A stretch of DNA of 64,000 nucleotides from assembly GCA_016704275.1 (NCBI GenBank), contig JADJAK010000005.1:364076-428075 (forward strand), read 5' to 3'. The DNA is from Gemmatimonadota bacterium (lineage in GTDB: Bacteria > Gemmatimonadota > Gemmatimonadetes > Gemmatimonadales > GWC2-71-9). A program made the position numbers and the translations under genes. Under the pieces are notes generated by a model, which saw only the letters and a list, made by a program, of their open reading frames with translations, ran no database searches and had not been told where the DNA came from. The number at the start of each line of letters is the position of its first letter. The first letter of the stretch is position 1. Below are positions 17,870-27,363 of the stretch, piece by piece.

Positions 17870-20746
17870 GTGGTCAAGAGCAGAGTGCACGACCTCGCCG
17901 CGGAGTTTGGCGTTCCCGTTGAGCAGGTGATGGGAATGTTGCGCGAGATGAACATCTTCGTGCGCAGTCACTTGTCGGCGTTGGAGCCGGACCAGGTGGC
18001 GGCGGCGCGAGTGCGTTGGGAGCGGGAAAAGCGGAAGGCAGCCGAAGCGCCGGCCCCGAAGAAGGGGCGTCGCAAGGTGGCCGAGGCCGCGCCTGCCCCG
18101 ACGCCGGCAGACGCCAAGCCGGTTCGCCGTCGCCGCACCGCCGCCGAAGTCGCCGAGGCCGAGGCCAAGGCCGCCGAGGAGGCCGAGGAAGTCGCCGCAC
18201 GCGGTGGCCTGCTCGATCTCGAGCCGCTCGTCCTCGAGGTTCCGGTCGCCGAGGCGAAGCCGGTGCTCTCGCTCGAGGAGCGCGCCAAGCTGCTCTTCAA
18301 GGATCTGCCGCCCGCGCCGCCGGAGCCGGAGCCGACCGTCGTCGAGCCCCGCGCCGTCGAGTCCGCCGAATCGGCTGAGCCGGCCGTTGCCGCCGATGCC
18401 GCGCCTGCCGCCGAGCCGGTGGCTCCCGTGGCCGCCGTCGTGCGTCCGCCGCTTCCGCCGATGCCGCCGCGGCCCCAGCCGTCGCGCCCGACCACGCCGC
18501 CGCCTGCCGCCAGTGGCACGTCGGCCGGTGGACCGGCCAAGCCGTTCATCCCGCCGCGCGTGCAGCGCCCGGCGCCGGGGAGCGGCCATTCGTCCGGTGG
18601 GCATTCATCGGGTGGGCAGAGCGGTCCTGGTGGCCGTCCGCGCCCGGTCTTCTCGTCGAGCAATCCGTCGCAGGGTCGTGGCGGCAGTGGTGGCGGTGGT
18701 GGCAGCGGCGCGATCCCGACGCAGGTCGGCAACGCCGGTTCGACCGCACCGCGCACCTTCGGGCCTGACGCGCAGCCGGGTGGTGGCCGCAAGAAGGGGC
18801 CGGGCAAGAAGGGGAAGAAGAGCTTCGTCGATCAGGATCAGGTGCAAGCCAACATCCTGAAGACGCTGCACGGGATGAAGGGTCCCGCGCCGCGCCGGAA
18901 GATCCGCTCCGACGAGCCGTCGTACCGCGACATCATCGCGTCGCGCGCGGCCGAGGAGAAGGAGCGCGAGAAGACGATCATCCGCGTCAACGAATTCATC
19001 TCGGTGAGCGAGCTCGCCGAGGCGATGAAGGTGCCGGCCAACCAGATCGTCGCGTTCGCCTTCAAGGAACTCGGCCTGATGGTCACGGTGAACCAGCGGC
19101 TCGACTTCGACCAGATCGAACTGATCGCCTCCGAGTTCGGCTTCCAGGCCGTGCGCGAAGAGGAGTATCACGCCGAGGTCGTCGAGGAAGAGGTGGAGGA
19201 AGAGGGCACCCTCTCCCCGCGTCCGCCGGTCGTCACCATCATGGGTCACGTCGACCACGGCAAGACGTCGTTGCTCGACTACATCCGGAAGGCCAACGTC
19301 GCCGCCGGCGAGGCCGGTGGCATCACGCAGCACATCGGTGCCTACCAGATCGAAATGGGTGGCAAGTCGATCACCTTCCTCGACACCCCGGGCCACCAGG
19401 CCTTCACCACGATGAGAGCCCGTGGCGCGCAGGTGACGGACATCGTCGTCCTCGTCGTGGCAGCCGATGACCAGGTGATGCCGCAGACGATCGAAGCCAT
19501 CTCGCACGCCAAGAATGCCGGCGTGCCGATCGTCGTCGCGATCAACAAGATCGACCTCCCGGCGGCAAACCCCGGCAAGGTCAAGCAGGACCTCTTGCAG
19601 CACAGCGTGGTGCTCGAAGAGTTCGGTGGCACCACCCTGCACTCGATGATCTCGGCCAAGAAGGGCACCGGGATCCAGGAACTGCTGGAGCAGCTGCTCC
19701 TCCAGGCCGAAATCCTCGAGCTCAAGGCCAATGCCGATGCCAAGGCGCACGGCACCGTCATCGAAGCGACGCTCGACGCCGGCAAGGGCCCCCTCGCGAC
19801 CATCCTGGTCCAGAAGGGCACCCTTCGCGTCGGCGAGAACTTCATCTGCGGCAAGTACTCGGGTCGTGTCCGCGCGCTGTACGACGAGCGTGGCAAGGCC
19901 GTGAAGTCGGCCGGGCCGTCGATCCCGGTGCAGGTCCTCGGCTTCGAGGGCGTGCCGGCCGCCGGTGACACCTTCATCGCCATGACCGACGCCGTCGAGG
20001 CGCGTGACATCGCGCAGAAGCGGCAGCGGCTCGAGCGCGAGGCGCAGAACCGGCGCTCGGCGCGCGGCGGCACGCTCGAGGATATCTCGCGCGCGCTGAA
20101 GGAAGGCGCCGTCTCGCAGCTGCGGATCATCATCAAGGCCGACCAGGGCGGCCCGGCGGAAGCACTCGCCGACTCGCTCGCGCAGCTCGGCACCAACGAA
20201 GTGCGCGTGGACATCGTCCACCGCGGCGTCGGCCAGATCTCCGAATCCGACGTGCTGCTCGCGAAGGCCTCGGGCGCCATCATCCTCGGCTTCCACGTCC
20301 GTCCCGACGCCAATGCGCGCTCGGCGGCGGAACGCGAGGGCGTGGACATCCGGACGTACCGGATCATCTACGAGGCCGTCGAGGACGTGAAGAACGCGCT
20401 CGAAGGGCTGCTCAAGCCGGAAGAGAAGGAAACCATCCTCGGCGAAGCCGAAGTGCGCGAGGTGTTCAAGGTCACGCGCGTCGGCACCATCGCCGGCTGC
20501 ATGGTCCGGAGCGGCATCATTCCGCGCACCGCGCGGGTGCGTCTCCTCCGCGACGGCTCGGTGGTCTACACCGGCAACCTCGGCTCGCTCAAGCGGTTCA
20601 AGGACGACGCCAAGGAAGTCCGTGAAGGCCTCGAGTGCGGTATCGGCATCGAGAACTTCAACGACGTGAAGGTCGGCGACGTGATCGAGGCGTTCCGGAC
20701 CGAAGAGGTCAAGCGCACGCTCGCGGCCTCGGCTGCACAGGACTAG
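17870..20746 (+). CDS. infB: Translation initiation factor IF-2
   Basis: GTPase that places initiator tRNA on the ribosome. The 958-residue protein has an IF2-N helix domain (VHDLAAEFGVPVEQVMGMLREM), a long Ala/Pro/Gly-rich low-complexity linker (about residues 55-330, including GGHSSGGHSSGG-type repeats), a second IF2-N domain near residue 385, then the G domain with GHVDHGKTSLLD (~460), DTPGHQAF and NKID, and C-terminal beta-barrel domains. Start is GTG 17870 behind GGAGGGTAGGGAG. The linker is long but such expansion is usual in high-GC phyla. Confidence 0.97.
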   Translation: MVKSRVHDLAAEFGVPVEQVMGMLREMNIFVRSHLSALEPDQVAAARVRWEREKRKAAEAPAPKKGRRKVAEAAPAPTPADAKPVRRRRTAAEVAEAEAKAAEEAEEVAARGGLLDLEPLVLEVPVAEAKPVLSLEERAKLLFKDLPPAPPEPEPTVVEPRAVESAESAEPAVAADAAPAAEPVAPVAAVVRPPLPPMPPRPQPSRPTTPPPAASGTSAGGPAKPFIPPRVQRPAPGSGHSSGGHSSGGQSGPGGRPRPVFSSSNPSQGRGGSGGGGGSGAIPTQVGNAGSTAPRTFGPDAQPGGGRKKGPGKKGKKSFVDQDQVQANILKTLHGMKGPAPRRKIRSDEPSYRDIIASRAAEEKEREKTIIRVNEFISVSELAEAMKVPANQIVAFAFKELGLMVTVNQRLDFDQIELIASEFGFQAVREEEYHAEVVEEEVEEEGTLSPRPPVVTIMGHVDHGKTSLLDYIRKANVAAGEAGGITQHIGAYQIEMGGKSITFLDTPGHQAFTTMRARGAQVTDIVVLVVAADDQVMPQTIEAISHAKNAGVPIVVAINKIDLPAANPGKVKQDLLQHSVVLEEFGGTTLHSMISAKKGTGIQELLEQLLLQAEILELKANADAKAHGTVIEATLDAGKGPLATILVQKGTLRVGENFICGKYSGRVRALYDERGKAVKSAGPSIPVQVLGFEGVPAAGDTFIAMTDAVEARDIAQKRQRLEREAQNRRSARGGTLEDISRALKEGAVSQLRIIIKADQGGPAEALADSLAQLGTNEVRVDIVHRGVGQISESDVLLAKASGAIILGFHVRPDANARSAAEREGVDIRTYRIIYEAVEDVKNALEGLLKPEEKETILGEAEVREVFKVTRVGTIAGCMVRSGIIPRTARVRLLRDGSVVYTGNLGSLKRFKDDAKEVREGLECGIGIENFNDVKVGDVIEAFRTEEVKRTLAASAAQD

Positions 20747-20749
20747 GCC

Positions 20750-21121
20750 ATGGCAGGGAAGGGGAATTCGCGGCGCCCGGAGCAGGTGGGTGAGACGATC
20801 CGGGCGGTGCTCGCCGAGGCGCTGTTGCGCGGCGAGGTGCGCGATCCCCGCGTGGGGATGGTGACCGTCAGTGCGGTGGAAGTCACTCGCGACCTGTCGC
20901 ATGCGACGGTCCGGGTGGTGCCGCACGGCGAACCGGCGGAGCGTGAGGCCGCCGTGGAAGGGTTGCAGCGAGCGGCGGGGTTCCTGCGCGGCTTTGTCGC
21001 GAAGGCGCTGACCACTCGCATCACGCCCGAGTTGCACTTCGTGCTGGATCGCGGGTTCGAGCACGCGCTGGAGATCGATCGCCTCCTGGCGGGCCTGAAG
21101 CGCGAGGAGGAGGCCTCCTGA
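20750..21121 (+). CDS. rbfA: Ribosome-binding factor A
   Basis: 123-residue KH-fold protein needed for 16S rRNA 5' end maturation. Visible family features are RRPEQVGETIRAVLAEALLRGEVRDPR at the start, VTVSAVEVTRDLSHATVRV, and LHFVLDRGFEHALEIDRLL at the end. It follows infB by 3 nt and precedes truB, the conserved order. Confidence 0.94.
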   Translation: MAGKGNSRRPEQVGETIRAVLAEALLRGEVRDPRVGMVTVSAVEVTRDLSHATVRVVPHGEPAEREAAVEGLQRAAGFLRGFVAKALTTRITPELHFVLDRGFEHALEIDRLLAGLKREEEAS

Positions 21122-21129
21122 TCGGGGGG

Positions 21130-21975
21130 ATGCTCATTGACAAGCCGGTGGGCTGGACCTCGCACGATGTCGTGGCGGCGGTACGGCGACAGTTGGGAAC
21201 GCGCAGTGTCGGCCACGCCGGCACGCTCGATCCCTTCGCCACGGGACTGCTGGTGGTGCTGATCGGACGGGCCACCCGACTCGCGCGCTTCGTCGAAGCC
21301 GGCGAGAAGGGGTATGAGGCCACGATCCGCTTCGGCATCGGCACCGACACCGACGACTCCGCCGGCACGCCGACCGTGACGGTCGAGCCCGACGCCTGGC
21401 CGACGCGCGAGGCGCTGGAACAGGCCGCGGCGTCGCTCGAAGGGGTGCAGTCGCAGCGACCGCCGGCCTATTCGGCGAAACATGTGGGTGGCACCCGCGC
21501 GTACGTGCTGGCGCGCGCCGGGGAGACGGTCGATCTCGCGCCGGTCGATGTCATGGTGCATCGCCTGACACTCGGGGAATGGACGCCGCCGATGCTGACG
21601 ATGCACGCGACGGTGGGCCGCGGGACCTACATCCGGGCGTTGGCGAGGGACCTGGGGAGCCGTGTCGGATTGCCGGCCCACTGCGCCACGCTGCGACGGA
21701 CCTCGATCGGTCCCTTTTCGGTGGCCGATGCCGTGACGCCGGAGGAGATCTCGTTGGAGGCGTTGCGCAGCCCGGTCGAGATGGTGGCGATGCTGCCGCA
21801 GGTCCGGCTCGATGCAGCGGCCGCGCGGGATGTCGGCTTCGGCCGGTCGGTGCCGCAGCAGGACGCGCAGGAGGGGCATGCCGCACTCCTCGCCGAGGAT
21901 GGTCGGCTGCTCGCGGTGGCTGGGGCGGTGAATGGTCGGTGGCAACCCGAGGTCGTGCTGGAGCCTGCGGCATGA
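21130..21975 (+). CDS. truB: tRNA pseudouridine(55) synthase
   Basis: Converts U55 of tRNAs to pseudouridine. The 281-residue protein starts LIDKPVGWTSHDVV and contains the catalytic Asp in GHAGTLDPFATGLL (about residue 37). Other family blocks are YEATIRFGIGTDTDD, SQRPPAYSAKHVGG and RGTYIRALARDLG. The ATG 21130 starts 8 nt after rbfA. The stop overlaps the ribF start. Confidence 0.95.
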   Translation: MLIDKPVGWTSHDVVAAVRRQLGTRSVGHAGTLDPFATGLLVVLIGRATRLARFVEAGEKGYEATIRFGIGTDTDDSAGTPTVTVEPDAWPTREALEQAAASLEGVQSQRPPAYSAKHVGGTRAYVLARAGETVDLAPVDVMVHRLTLGEWTPPMLTMHATVGRGTYIRALARDLGSRVGLPAHCATLRRTSIGPFSVADAVTPEEISLEALRSPVEMVAMLPQVRLDAAAARDVGFGRSVPQQDAQEGHAALLAEDGRLLAVAGAVNGRWQPEVVLEPAA

Positions 21976-22901
21976 CGGGGAGCGTGGTGACGGTTGGCAC
22001 CTTCGATGGCGTGCACCGTGGACACCACGCGGTGCTGGCCGAGATCCATCGCAGGGCGGTGAGCAGTGGGCGGCGCAGCATGCTGGTGACCTTCGAGCCG
22101 CATCCGCTCGAAGTGGTGAATCCGGATGCAGCGCCCGCACTCTTGACCACGACGACGGAACGGCTCGCCGCCCTCGCCACCAGCGGGATCGATCGGGTGA
22201 TGACGTTGCGGTTCGACCGGGCGATGGCGGCCCTCGATCCGGCGGACTTTGTCGATCAGGTGTTGCTGCCGCGCTGTGACCTGCGCGAGTTGGTGATTGG
22301 GCATGACCACGGCTTCGGCCGAGGCCGGCAGGGCGATGTGGCGACGCTGCAAGCGTTGGGTGCGTCACGAGGCTTTCCGGTGGATGTGGTGGCGCCGGTG
22401 CGGCTCCCCGACGGACTGCCGGTGTCGAGCACCGCGATTCGCCGGGCAGTCACCGGTGGCGACCTCGGCGCAGCGGCCAGGATGCTTGGCCGGCTGTACA
22501 CGGTTGAAGGGGTGGTGCAGCGCGGCGAGAGGCGTGGGCGTGAGCTCGGCTTCCCGACCTGCAACCTCGCAATCGAGGCTCGCAAGTTGTTGCCACCCGA
22601 CGGCGTCTACGCCGTGGTGGTCGAGACACCCGCCGGCCGGTTCGGCGGCATGATGAACCAGGGACACCGGCCGACGTTCGACGACGGCCGCCGCCTCCTG
22701 GAGGCCCACCTCTTCGGGTTCGAGGGGGTCCTGTACGATCGGAGCATCAGCGTCCAGTGGGTCGCGCTGCTCCGTGACATCCGCCGATTCGATTCGGTGG
22801 CAAGCCTCCGGCAGCAATTGGAGGTGGATTCGCACCGCGCCCGGACCATGCTGGCCGTGGCGCACCCGGACCTTGAAGCGCCCTTACGGGCGTCCGAGTG
22901 A
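21972..22901 (+). CDS. ribF: Bifunctional riboflavin kinase/FAD synthetase
   Basis: Makes FMN and FAD from riboflavin. N-terminal adenylyltransferase domain with GTFDGVHRGHHAVL (residues ~9-22), TFEPHPLEVV and FVDQVLLPRCDL; SSTAIRRAV closes it. C-terminal riboflavin kinase domain from about residue 180 has RGRELGFPTCNL and GVYAVVVETPAGRFGGMMNQGHRPTF. 309 aa, family length. ATG 21972 overlaps the truB stop by 4 nt. It is the last gene of the rimP operon and overlaps secD. Confidence 0.95.
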   Translation: MTGSVVTVGTFDGVHRGHHAVLAEIHRRAVSSGRRSMLVTFEPHPLEVVNPDAAPALLTTTTERLAALATSGIDRVMTLRFDRAMAALDPADFVDQVLLPRCDLRELVIGHDHGFGRGRQGDVATLQALGASRGFPVDVVAPVRLPDGLPVSSTAIRRAVTGGDLGAAARMLGRLYTVEGVVQRGERRGRELGFPTCNLAIEARKLLPPDGVYAVVVETPAGRFGGMMNQGHRPTFDDGRRLLEAHLFGFEGVLYDRSISVQWVALLRDIRRFDSVASLRQQLEVDSHRARTMLAVAHPDLEAPLRASE

Positions 22902-24613
22902 CGATGTTCGCAACCATTCGCAATCGCATGATCCTGATCGCCGTGCTCGTCATCGGCTCGATCATCGCCCTCATCCCGCGCACCGTCACCGTGCGCGAGC
23001 GCAGCGCCACCGGCGCGATGCAGGACGTGCAGGTCAAGCGCGTCCCGCTGAAGCGCGGCCTGGACCTCCAGGGCGGGATGCACCTTGGTCTCGAGCTTGA
23101 CCAGTCGACGCAGGTCTCGGCCGATGTCTCCAAGGACATCGACCTTGCCCTCACCGTCCTCCGGAAGCGCATCGACGAGTTCGGCGTGACCGAGCCGGTG
23201 ATCCAGAAGGTTGGCTCCTCGCGGATCGTCGTCGAGCTCGCCGGCATCAAGGACCCGGAACGCGCCAAGGGCATCGTCCAGCAGAACGCCTTCCTCGAAT
23301 TCCGCATGACGGACAAGACGGGCGCGCTCGACGCCGCCCTCCCCGCCATGGATCGGGTGCTCGCCCAGCTCGGCGTCAAGCCGGCCGCGGGCGCCCCGAC
23401 GGCGGCGAAGGGGATCGACGCGCTGCTCGCCGGCGACTCGGGCACCAAGCTCCCGGCCGACAGCGGCGCCAAGGCCGACAGTGCGACGAAGGGTGCCGCG
23501 GCGACGGGTGACACCACGAAGCCGGCGGTCGACACCGTCAAGGCGGGCGGACCGATCCTGCAGGCGCTGATCATCTCCGGCGCCTCGGCAGGCGCCACGG
23601 CGCCGGGGACCTATCTGGTGCCGGAAGCGTCGGTGGCTCGGGTCGACTCGCTGCTTCGTATCCCCGAGGTCCAGCGCGTCCTTCCGCGTGGCATCGAGTT
23701 GAAGTGGGACCAGTCGGCGACCGGCGGCCTCGAGCCGATGCGCGCGTTGTACGCGCTCGAGACCAAGCCGATCCTCACCGGCACCTCGCTCGTGAATGCG
23801 ACGCCGCAGATCGACCCGACATCCAACAAGCCGATCGTGGTCTTCGACCTCGACCGCGCGGGCGGGCGGCGCTTCGGCCAGGAAACGAGCCGGCACATCG
23901 GCGACTTCATGGCGATCGTCCTCGACGGCAAGGTGCAGGGCGCACCGCCGGTCATCAACAGCCGCATCGACCGTCGCGGTCAGATCGAGCTGTCGGGCCG
24001 CACCATCGCGGAGGCGCAGGACCTCGCGCTCACGCTGAAGGCCGGCGCGCTGCCGTTCACGCTCAAGATCGTGGAAGAGCGCACCGTCGGCGCCTCGCTC
24101 GGTGAGGACTCGGTCAAGGGCGGCATCGTCGCCGGCCTGGTCGGCACCCTCTTCGTCATCCTGATCATGGTCGGCTACTACCGGATGTCCGGGGCGCTCG
24201 CCGTGCTGGCCTTGGCCCTCTACATCCTGTTCACGCTGGCCGCGTTGTCGATGATTGACGCGACCCTCACCTTGCCCGGCCTCGCCGGCATCGTGCTCTC
24301 GGTCGGTATCGCCGTCGACGCCAACGTGCTGATCTTCGAGCGCATTCGAGAGGAACTGATCGCCGGGCGGACGGTGCGCGTCGCGGTCGAGGAAGGCTTC
24401 CGGCACGCGATGCCCGCCATCATCGACTCGAACGTCTCGACCGTCCTGACCGCCGCGTTCCTCTTCCAGTTCGGTACCGGCCCGGTCAAGGGCTTCGCGG
24501 TCACGCTGATCATGGGCATCATCGCCTCCATGATCACCGCGATCTTCGTCACCAAGACGTTCTTCCTCGTCTGGCTCGACCGGAAGCCCCACGCCACCAC
24601 GCTGAGCATCTGA
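22898..24613 (+). CDS. secD: Protein translocase subunit SecD
   Basis: RND-type membrane subunit that drives late steps of Sec export with the proton gradient. The 571-residue protein has an N-terminal TM helix, the D1 motif GLDLQGGMHLGLEL (~46-60), a large periplasmic region and five C-terminal TM helices starting at GGIVAGLVGTLFVILIMVGYY, with VGIAVDANVLIFERIREEL. An Ala/Asp/Lys-rich low-complexity insert lies at about residues 160-215. GTG 22898 overlaps ribF; ATG 22904 is equally possible. Confidence 0.95.
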   Translation: MTMFATIRNRMILIAVLVIGSIIALIPRTVTVRERSATGAMQDVQVKRVPLKRGLDLQGGMHLGLELDQSTQVSADVSKDIDLALTVLRKRIDEFGVTEPVIQKVGSSRIVVELAGIKDPERAKGIVQQNAFLEFRMTDKTGALDAALPAMDRVLAQLGVKPAAGAPTAAKGIDALLAGDSGTKLPADSGAKADSATKGAAATGDTTKPAVDTVKAGGPILQALIISGASAGATAPGTYLVPEASVARVDSLLRIPEVQRVLPRGIELKWDQSATGGLEPMRALYALETKPILTGTSLVNATPQIDPTSNKPIVVFDLDRAGGRRFGQETSRHIGDFMAIVLDGKVQGAPPVINSRIDRRGQIELSGRTIAEAQDLALTLKAGALPFTLKIVEERTVGASLGEDSVKGGIVAGLVGTLFVILIMVGYYRMSGALAVLALALYILFTLAALSMIDATLTLPGLAGIVLSVGIAVDANVLIFERIREELIAGRTVRVAVEEGFRHAMPAIIDSNVSTVLTAAFLFQFGTGPVKGFAVTLIMGIIASMITAIFVTKTFFLVWLDRKPHATTLSI

Positions 24614-24615
24614 CC

Positions 24616-25584
24616 ATGATTCGCTTCTTTGCAGACGCCAAGTACGACTTCATCGCGCACCGCCGGCAGGCCTACATCGTGACTGCCGTGCTGTTCGTGG
24701 TCGGACTCGCGGCCCTCCTCGGCTTCGGGATTCACCAGTCGATCGAGTTCACCGGCGGCACCCTGGTCCAGTTCAAGACCACGGCCCCGGTCGACGTCGA
24801 GAAGCTCCGCGCCGGCCTCGACGCCGCCGGCCTGAAGGGCGCCGAGATCCAGCGTTTCGGTGGCGACAATGAGTACGCCGTTCGTGCTCGGACCGCCGTC
24901 GAAGGCTCCAAGACCGACGACACCCAGGCCACGACGAAGGCCGTCAACGCCGCGATCGAGGCCGTCGTCGGCGCCGGTGGCTTCACGCCGGGCAGCGGTG
25001 AGGCGGTCTCGCCGAAGGTCGGCGCCGAGCTCAAGACGCAGGCGCTCATGGCGATCATGCTCTCCTTCCTCGGCGTGCTGGCCTACCTGGCGTACCGCTT
25101 CGAGTGGCGCTTCGGGCTCGCGGCCGTCCTCGCCACGGCCCACGACATCATCCTGACCATCTGCTTCATCGCGGTGGCGCGGATCGAGCTCTCGCTCGTC
25201 GTCGTCGCCGCCGTGCTGTCGATGGTCGGCTACTCGCTGAACGACACCATCATCATCTTCGACCGTGTCCGCGAGAACCTGCACAAGTACCGCCGGAACC
25301 AGTTGGTCGAGGTCCTCAACCGCTCGATCAACGAGACGCTGCCGCGGTCTGTCCTGACCCACGTCACCACGCTGTCGACGCTGCTGGCGCTGACGATCTT
25401 CGCTGGCGAGGTCATCCGGCCGTTCGCGTTGGTGATGTTCTTCGGCGTCTTCACCGGCACCTTCTCGTCGATCTTCATCGCCGCCCCGCTGCTGCGCATG
25501 ATCGAGCAGAAGTGGCCCGGCGTCGACGGCCGCGGCGTCAAGGTCAAGCCCAAGACGGTCCGCAGCACGGTTCCTCAGGTCTGA
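24616..25584 (+). CDS. secF: Protein translocase subunit SecF
   Basis: Partner of SecD. The 322-residue protein has an N-terminal TM helix, the motif IEFTGGTLVQFKT (~50), a periplasmic loop, and TM helices with the family block SMVGYSLNDTIIIFDRVRENL and SINETLPRSVLTHVTTLSTLLAL. It starts 3 nt after secD. tatD follows 5 nt after its stop. Confidence 0.96.
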   Translation: MIRFFADAKYDFIAHRRQAYIVTAVLFVVGLAALLGFGIHQSIEFTGGTLVQFKTTAPVDVEKLRAGLDAAGLKGAEIQRFGGDNEYAVRARTAVEGSKTDDTQATTKAVNAAIEAVVGAGGFTPGSGEAVSPKVGAELKTQALMAIMLSFLGVLAYLAYRFEWRFGLAAVLATAHDIILTICFIAVARIELSLVVVAAVLSMVGYSLNDTIIIFDRVRENLHKYRRNQLVEVLNRSINETLPRSVLTHVTTLSTLLALTIFAGEVIRPFALVMFFGVFTGTFSSIFIAAPLLRMIEQKWPGVDGRGVKVKPKTVRSTVPQV

Positions 25585-25589
25585 CCCTG

Positions 25590-26363
25590 ATGCTGGTGGA
25601 TACCCACTGCCACCTCGCGGACCCGGCCTTCGCGGCCGACCGCGACGCGGTGGTGGAGCGGATGGGCGCCGCCGGCGTCTCCCGTGCCATGGTCATTGAA
25701 TCCGTCACCGCCCAGCTCGAGGAAACCCTCGGCTGGGCGGTTCGGCATCCCGGCCTGGTCGTGGCAACAGGATGCCACCCGCACGACGCAGGTCGCTGGA
25801 CGCCCGAGCTCCGTACTCGCCTCCAGGCCGCCTGGCAGCACCCGCTCGTCCGGGCCGCCGGCGAGATGGGGCTCGACTACCACTACGACCACGCCCCCCG
25901 CAGCGTGCAGCAGGACGTCTTCGCGGAGCAATTGGCGCTGGCCACGGCCGCAGGAATGCCCGTCGTCATCCACGCCCGCGAGGCCGATGCCGATGTCGTC
26001 GCCATCCTGCGGAACCAGGCCGACGCCACCGTGGTGCTGCACTCCTTCTCGAGCGGCCCCGTCCTGCGGGACGCCGGCCTCGAGGCGGGGTGGTACTTTT
26101 CCTTCAGCGGCATGGTGACCTTCAAGACGTGGACGCAGCAGGACGCCATGCGGGCCGTCGCCAGCGACCGGCTGCTGATCGAGACCGACGCACCGTACCT
26201 GGCGCCCGTGCCACACCGCGGCAAGCGCAACGAGCCGAGTTATGTGCCTGCCGTCGCACGAGCCCTCGCGGAAGTACGCGGCACGACCTACGAAGAGATC
26301 GCTGCTGGCACCACGGCCAATGCAATCAGGTTGTTTTGGCCTGACGAACAGGATGATCGATGA
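25590..26363 (+). CDS. tatD: TatD-family metal-dependent hydrolase
   Basis: 257-residue amidohydrolase-fold DNase. Metal-binding residues are in DTHCHLADPAF (N-terminus), GEMGLDYHYD, PVVIHAREAD, VVLHSFSSG and LIETDAPYLAPVPHRGKRNEP. The usual activity is 3'-5' exonuclease/DNA repair hydrolase. The start ATG 25590 gives LVDTHCHL directly; a longer frame is secF shadow. Its C-terminal codons and stop run into the heptamer repeat array, so the last few residues (DEQDDR) may have been shaped by repeat growth. Confidence 0.93.
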   Translation: MLVDTHCHLADPAFAADRDAVVERMGAAGVSRAMVIESVTAQLEETLGWAVRHPGLVVATGCHPHDAGRWTPELRTRLQAAWQHPLVRAAGEMGLDYHYDHAPRSVQQDVFAEQLALATAAGMPVVIHAREADADVVAILRNQADATVVLHSFSSGPVLRDAGLEAGWYFSFSGMVTFKTWTQQDAMRAVASDRLLIETDAPYLAPVPHRGKRNEPSYVPAVARALAEVRGTTYEEIAAGTTANAIRLFWPDEQDDR

Positions 26364-26493
26364 TCGATGATCGATGATCGATAAAGCCGCTATCGATCAT
26401 CGAGCCTCGACAACCGACCATCGACAATCGATCATCGATCATCGATCATCGACACCTGACTATCGATCATCGATCATCGATCATCGATCATCG
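26353..26493. repeat. Heptamer array (GATGATC/GATCATC) between tatD and ridA
   Basis: At least four GATGATC units on the plus strand (26353-26383), then the inverse unit in two further blocks (about 26391-26452 and 26461-26493). The two orientations make a 13-bp perfect stem (26371-26383 with 26391-26403) around a 7-nt loop AAGCCGC, and longer pairings are possible. No gene is disturbed apart from the tatD end. It may act as a transcription barrier after secDF-tatD, or be a slippage-grown satellite. Confidence 0.85.
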
Positions 26494-26527
26494 TTTCCCC
26501 AAGACCAACCTTACCTCGAGCATCCTG

Positions 26528-26902
26528 ATGCAGATTATCACGACTTCTGGTGCCCCCGCCGCCATCGGCCCCTACTCGCAGGCCATCCTCGTCAACGGGA
26601 TGCTCTACACCGCGGGGCAGATCGCCCTCGACCCGGTGTCGATGGAGATCGTGCCGGGTGGCGTGACCGAGCAGACCGAGCAGGTCTTCAAGAACCTCGG
26701 TGCCGTCCTCGCCGCCGCGGGGATGTCGTTCAAGAACGTCGTGAAGACCACCGTCTTCCTGCGTGACATGGCGGAGTTCGCCCCGATGAACGCCGTCTAT
26801 GCGGCGCACTTTGGCGACCATCGCCCGGCGCGCAGCACCGTCGCCGCGGCCGGCCTCCCGCGCGATGTCCGCGTCGAGATCGAACTCGTGGCGGTCGCCT
26901 GA
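26528..26902 (+). CDS. ridA: RidA-family enamine/imine deaminase
   Basis: Hydrolyses reactive 2-aminoacrylate-type imines formed by PLP enzymes. The 124-residue protein has all family blocks: SGAPAAIGPYSQAILVNGMLYTAGQI, EQTEQVFKNLGAVL, VVKTTVFLRDMAEFAPMNAVYAAHF, and the C-terminal RSTVAAAGLPRDVRVEIELVAVA with the substrate Arg. It follows the heptamer array and precedes a small membrane protein gene. Confidence 0.96.
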   Translation: MQIITTSGAPAAIGPYSQAILVNGMLYTAGQIALDPVSMEIVPGGVTEQTEQVFKNLGAVLAAAGMSFKNVVKTTVFLRDMAEFAPMNAVYAAHFGDHRPARSTVAAAGLPRDVRVEIELVAVA

Positions 26903-26913
26903 TCCAGCGCCTG

Positions 26914-27363
26914 ATGGTGCGCATCGGGCCGCTGGCCGCGGCGCTGCTGCTCCTCGCGGGGCCGCTCGCCGCGCAGGCGCGTCCCGACTCGCTGCCGATC
27001 CGCTCCCGCCCGTCGCCGCTCGGCTACTTCGCGCGGTCGCTGCTCGTCCCCGGCTGGGGCCAGGCAGCGCTTGATCGGAAGTTGAGCGGCGGATTGTTCG
27101 TCGCCTTCGAAGGGGTGGCGGTCGCGATGGCGCTGAAGGCCAATCACGAGATGCGCTACCTGGACCGCACCGGCTCGGAGCGACTGGAACAGAAGCGCGC
27201 CGAACGCGGCGACTGGCTCTTCCTGATCGCGGTGAACCACCTCTTCGCCGGGATGGAAGCCTACGTCTCGGCGAACCTCTACGACTTCCCCGGCGAGCTG
27301 CAGGCGCGCGTCCTCCCCGGCGGCCGTCGTGGCCTCGGCATCACCCTGCCGATCCCGCGATGA
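26914..27363 (+). CDS. Small exported/membrane protein, DUF5683-like
   Basis: 149 residues with a cleavable signal (LAAALLLLAGPLAAQA) and the motif RSLLVPGWGQAALDRKLSGGLF typical of DUF5683-type proteins, which contain a PGxGQ turn between two membrane-associated hairpins, then a second hydrophobic stretch (FVAFEGVAVAMALKAN) and WLFLIAVNHLFAGMEAYV. Function unknown. ATG 26914 follows ridA by 11 nt and its stop overlaps murI by 4 nt. Confidence 0.75.
   Translation: MVRIGPLAAALLLLAGPLAAQARPDSLPIRSRPSPLGYFARSLLVPGWGQAALDRKLSGGLFVAFEGVAVAMALKANHEMRYLDRTGSERLEQKRAERGDWLFLIAVNHLFAGMEAYVSANLYDFPGELQARVLPGGRRGLGITLPIPR

Noticed and set aside
15893..18604. 903-codon minus-strand open frame opposite nusA and infB
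   Set aside because: Shadow of well-conserved plus-strand genes; Arg/Asp/Gly-rich without domain features.
18605..21064. 819-codon minus-strand open frame opposite infB
   Set aside because: Shadow ORF; His/Asp/Arg-rich, no recognisable protein, infB is certain on the other strand.
26353..26493. CRISPR array
   Set aside because: Units are 7 nt, contiguous and palindromic, with no unique spacers and no cas genes.
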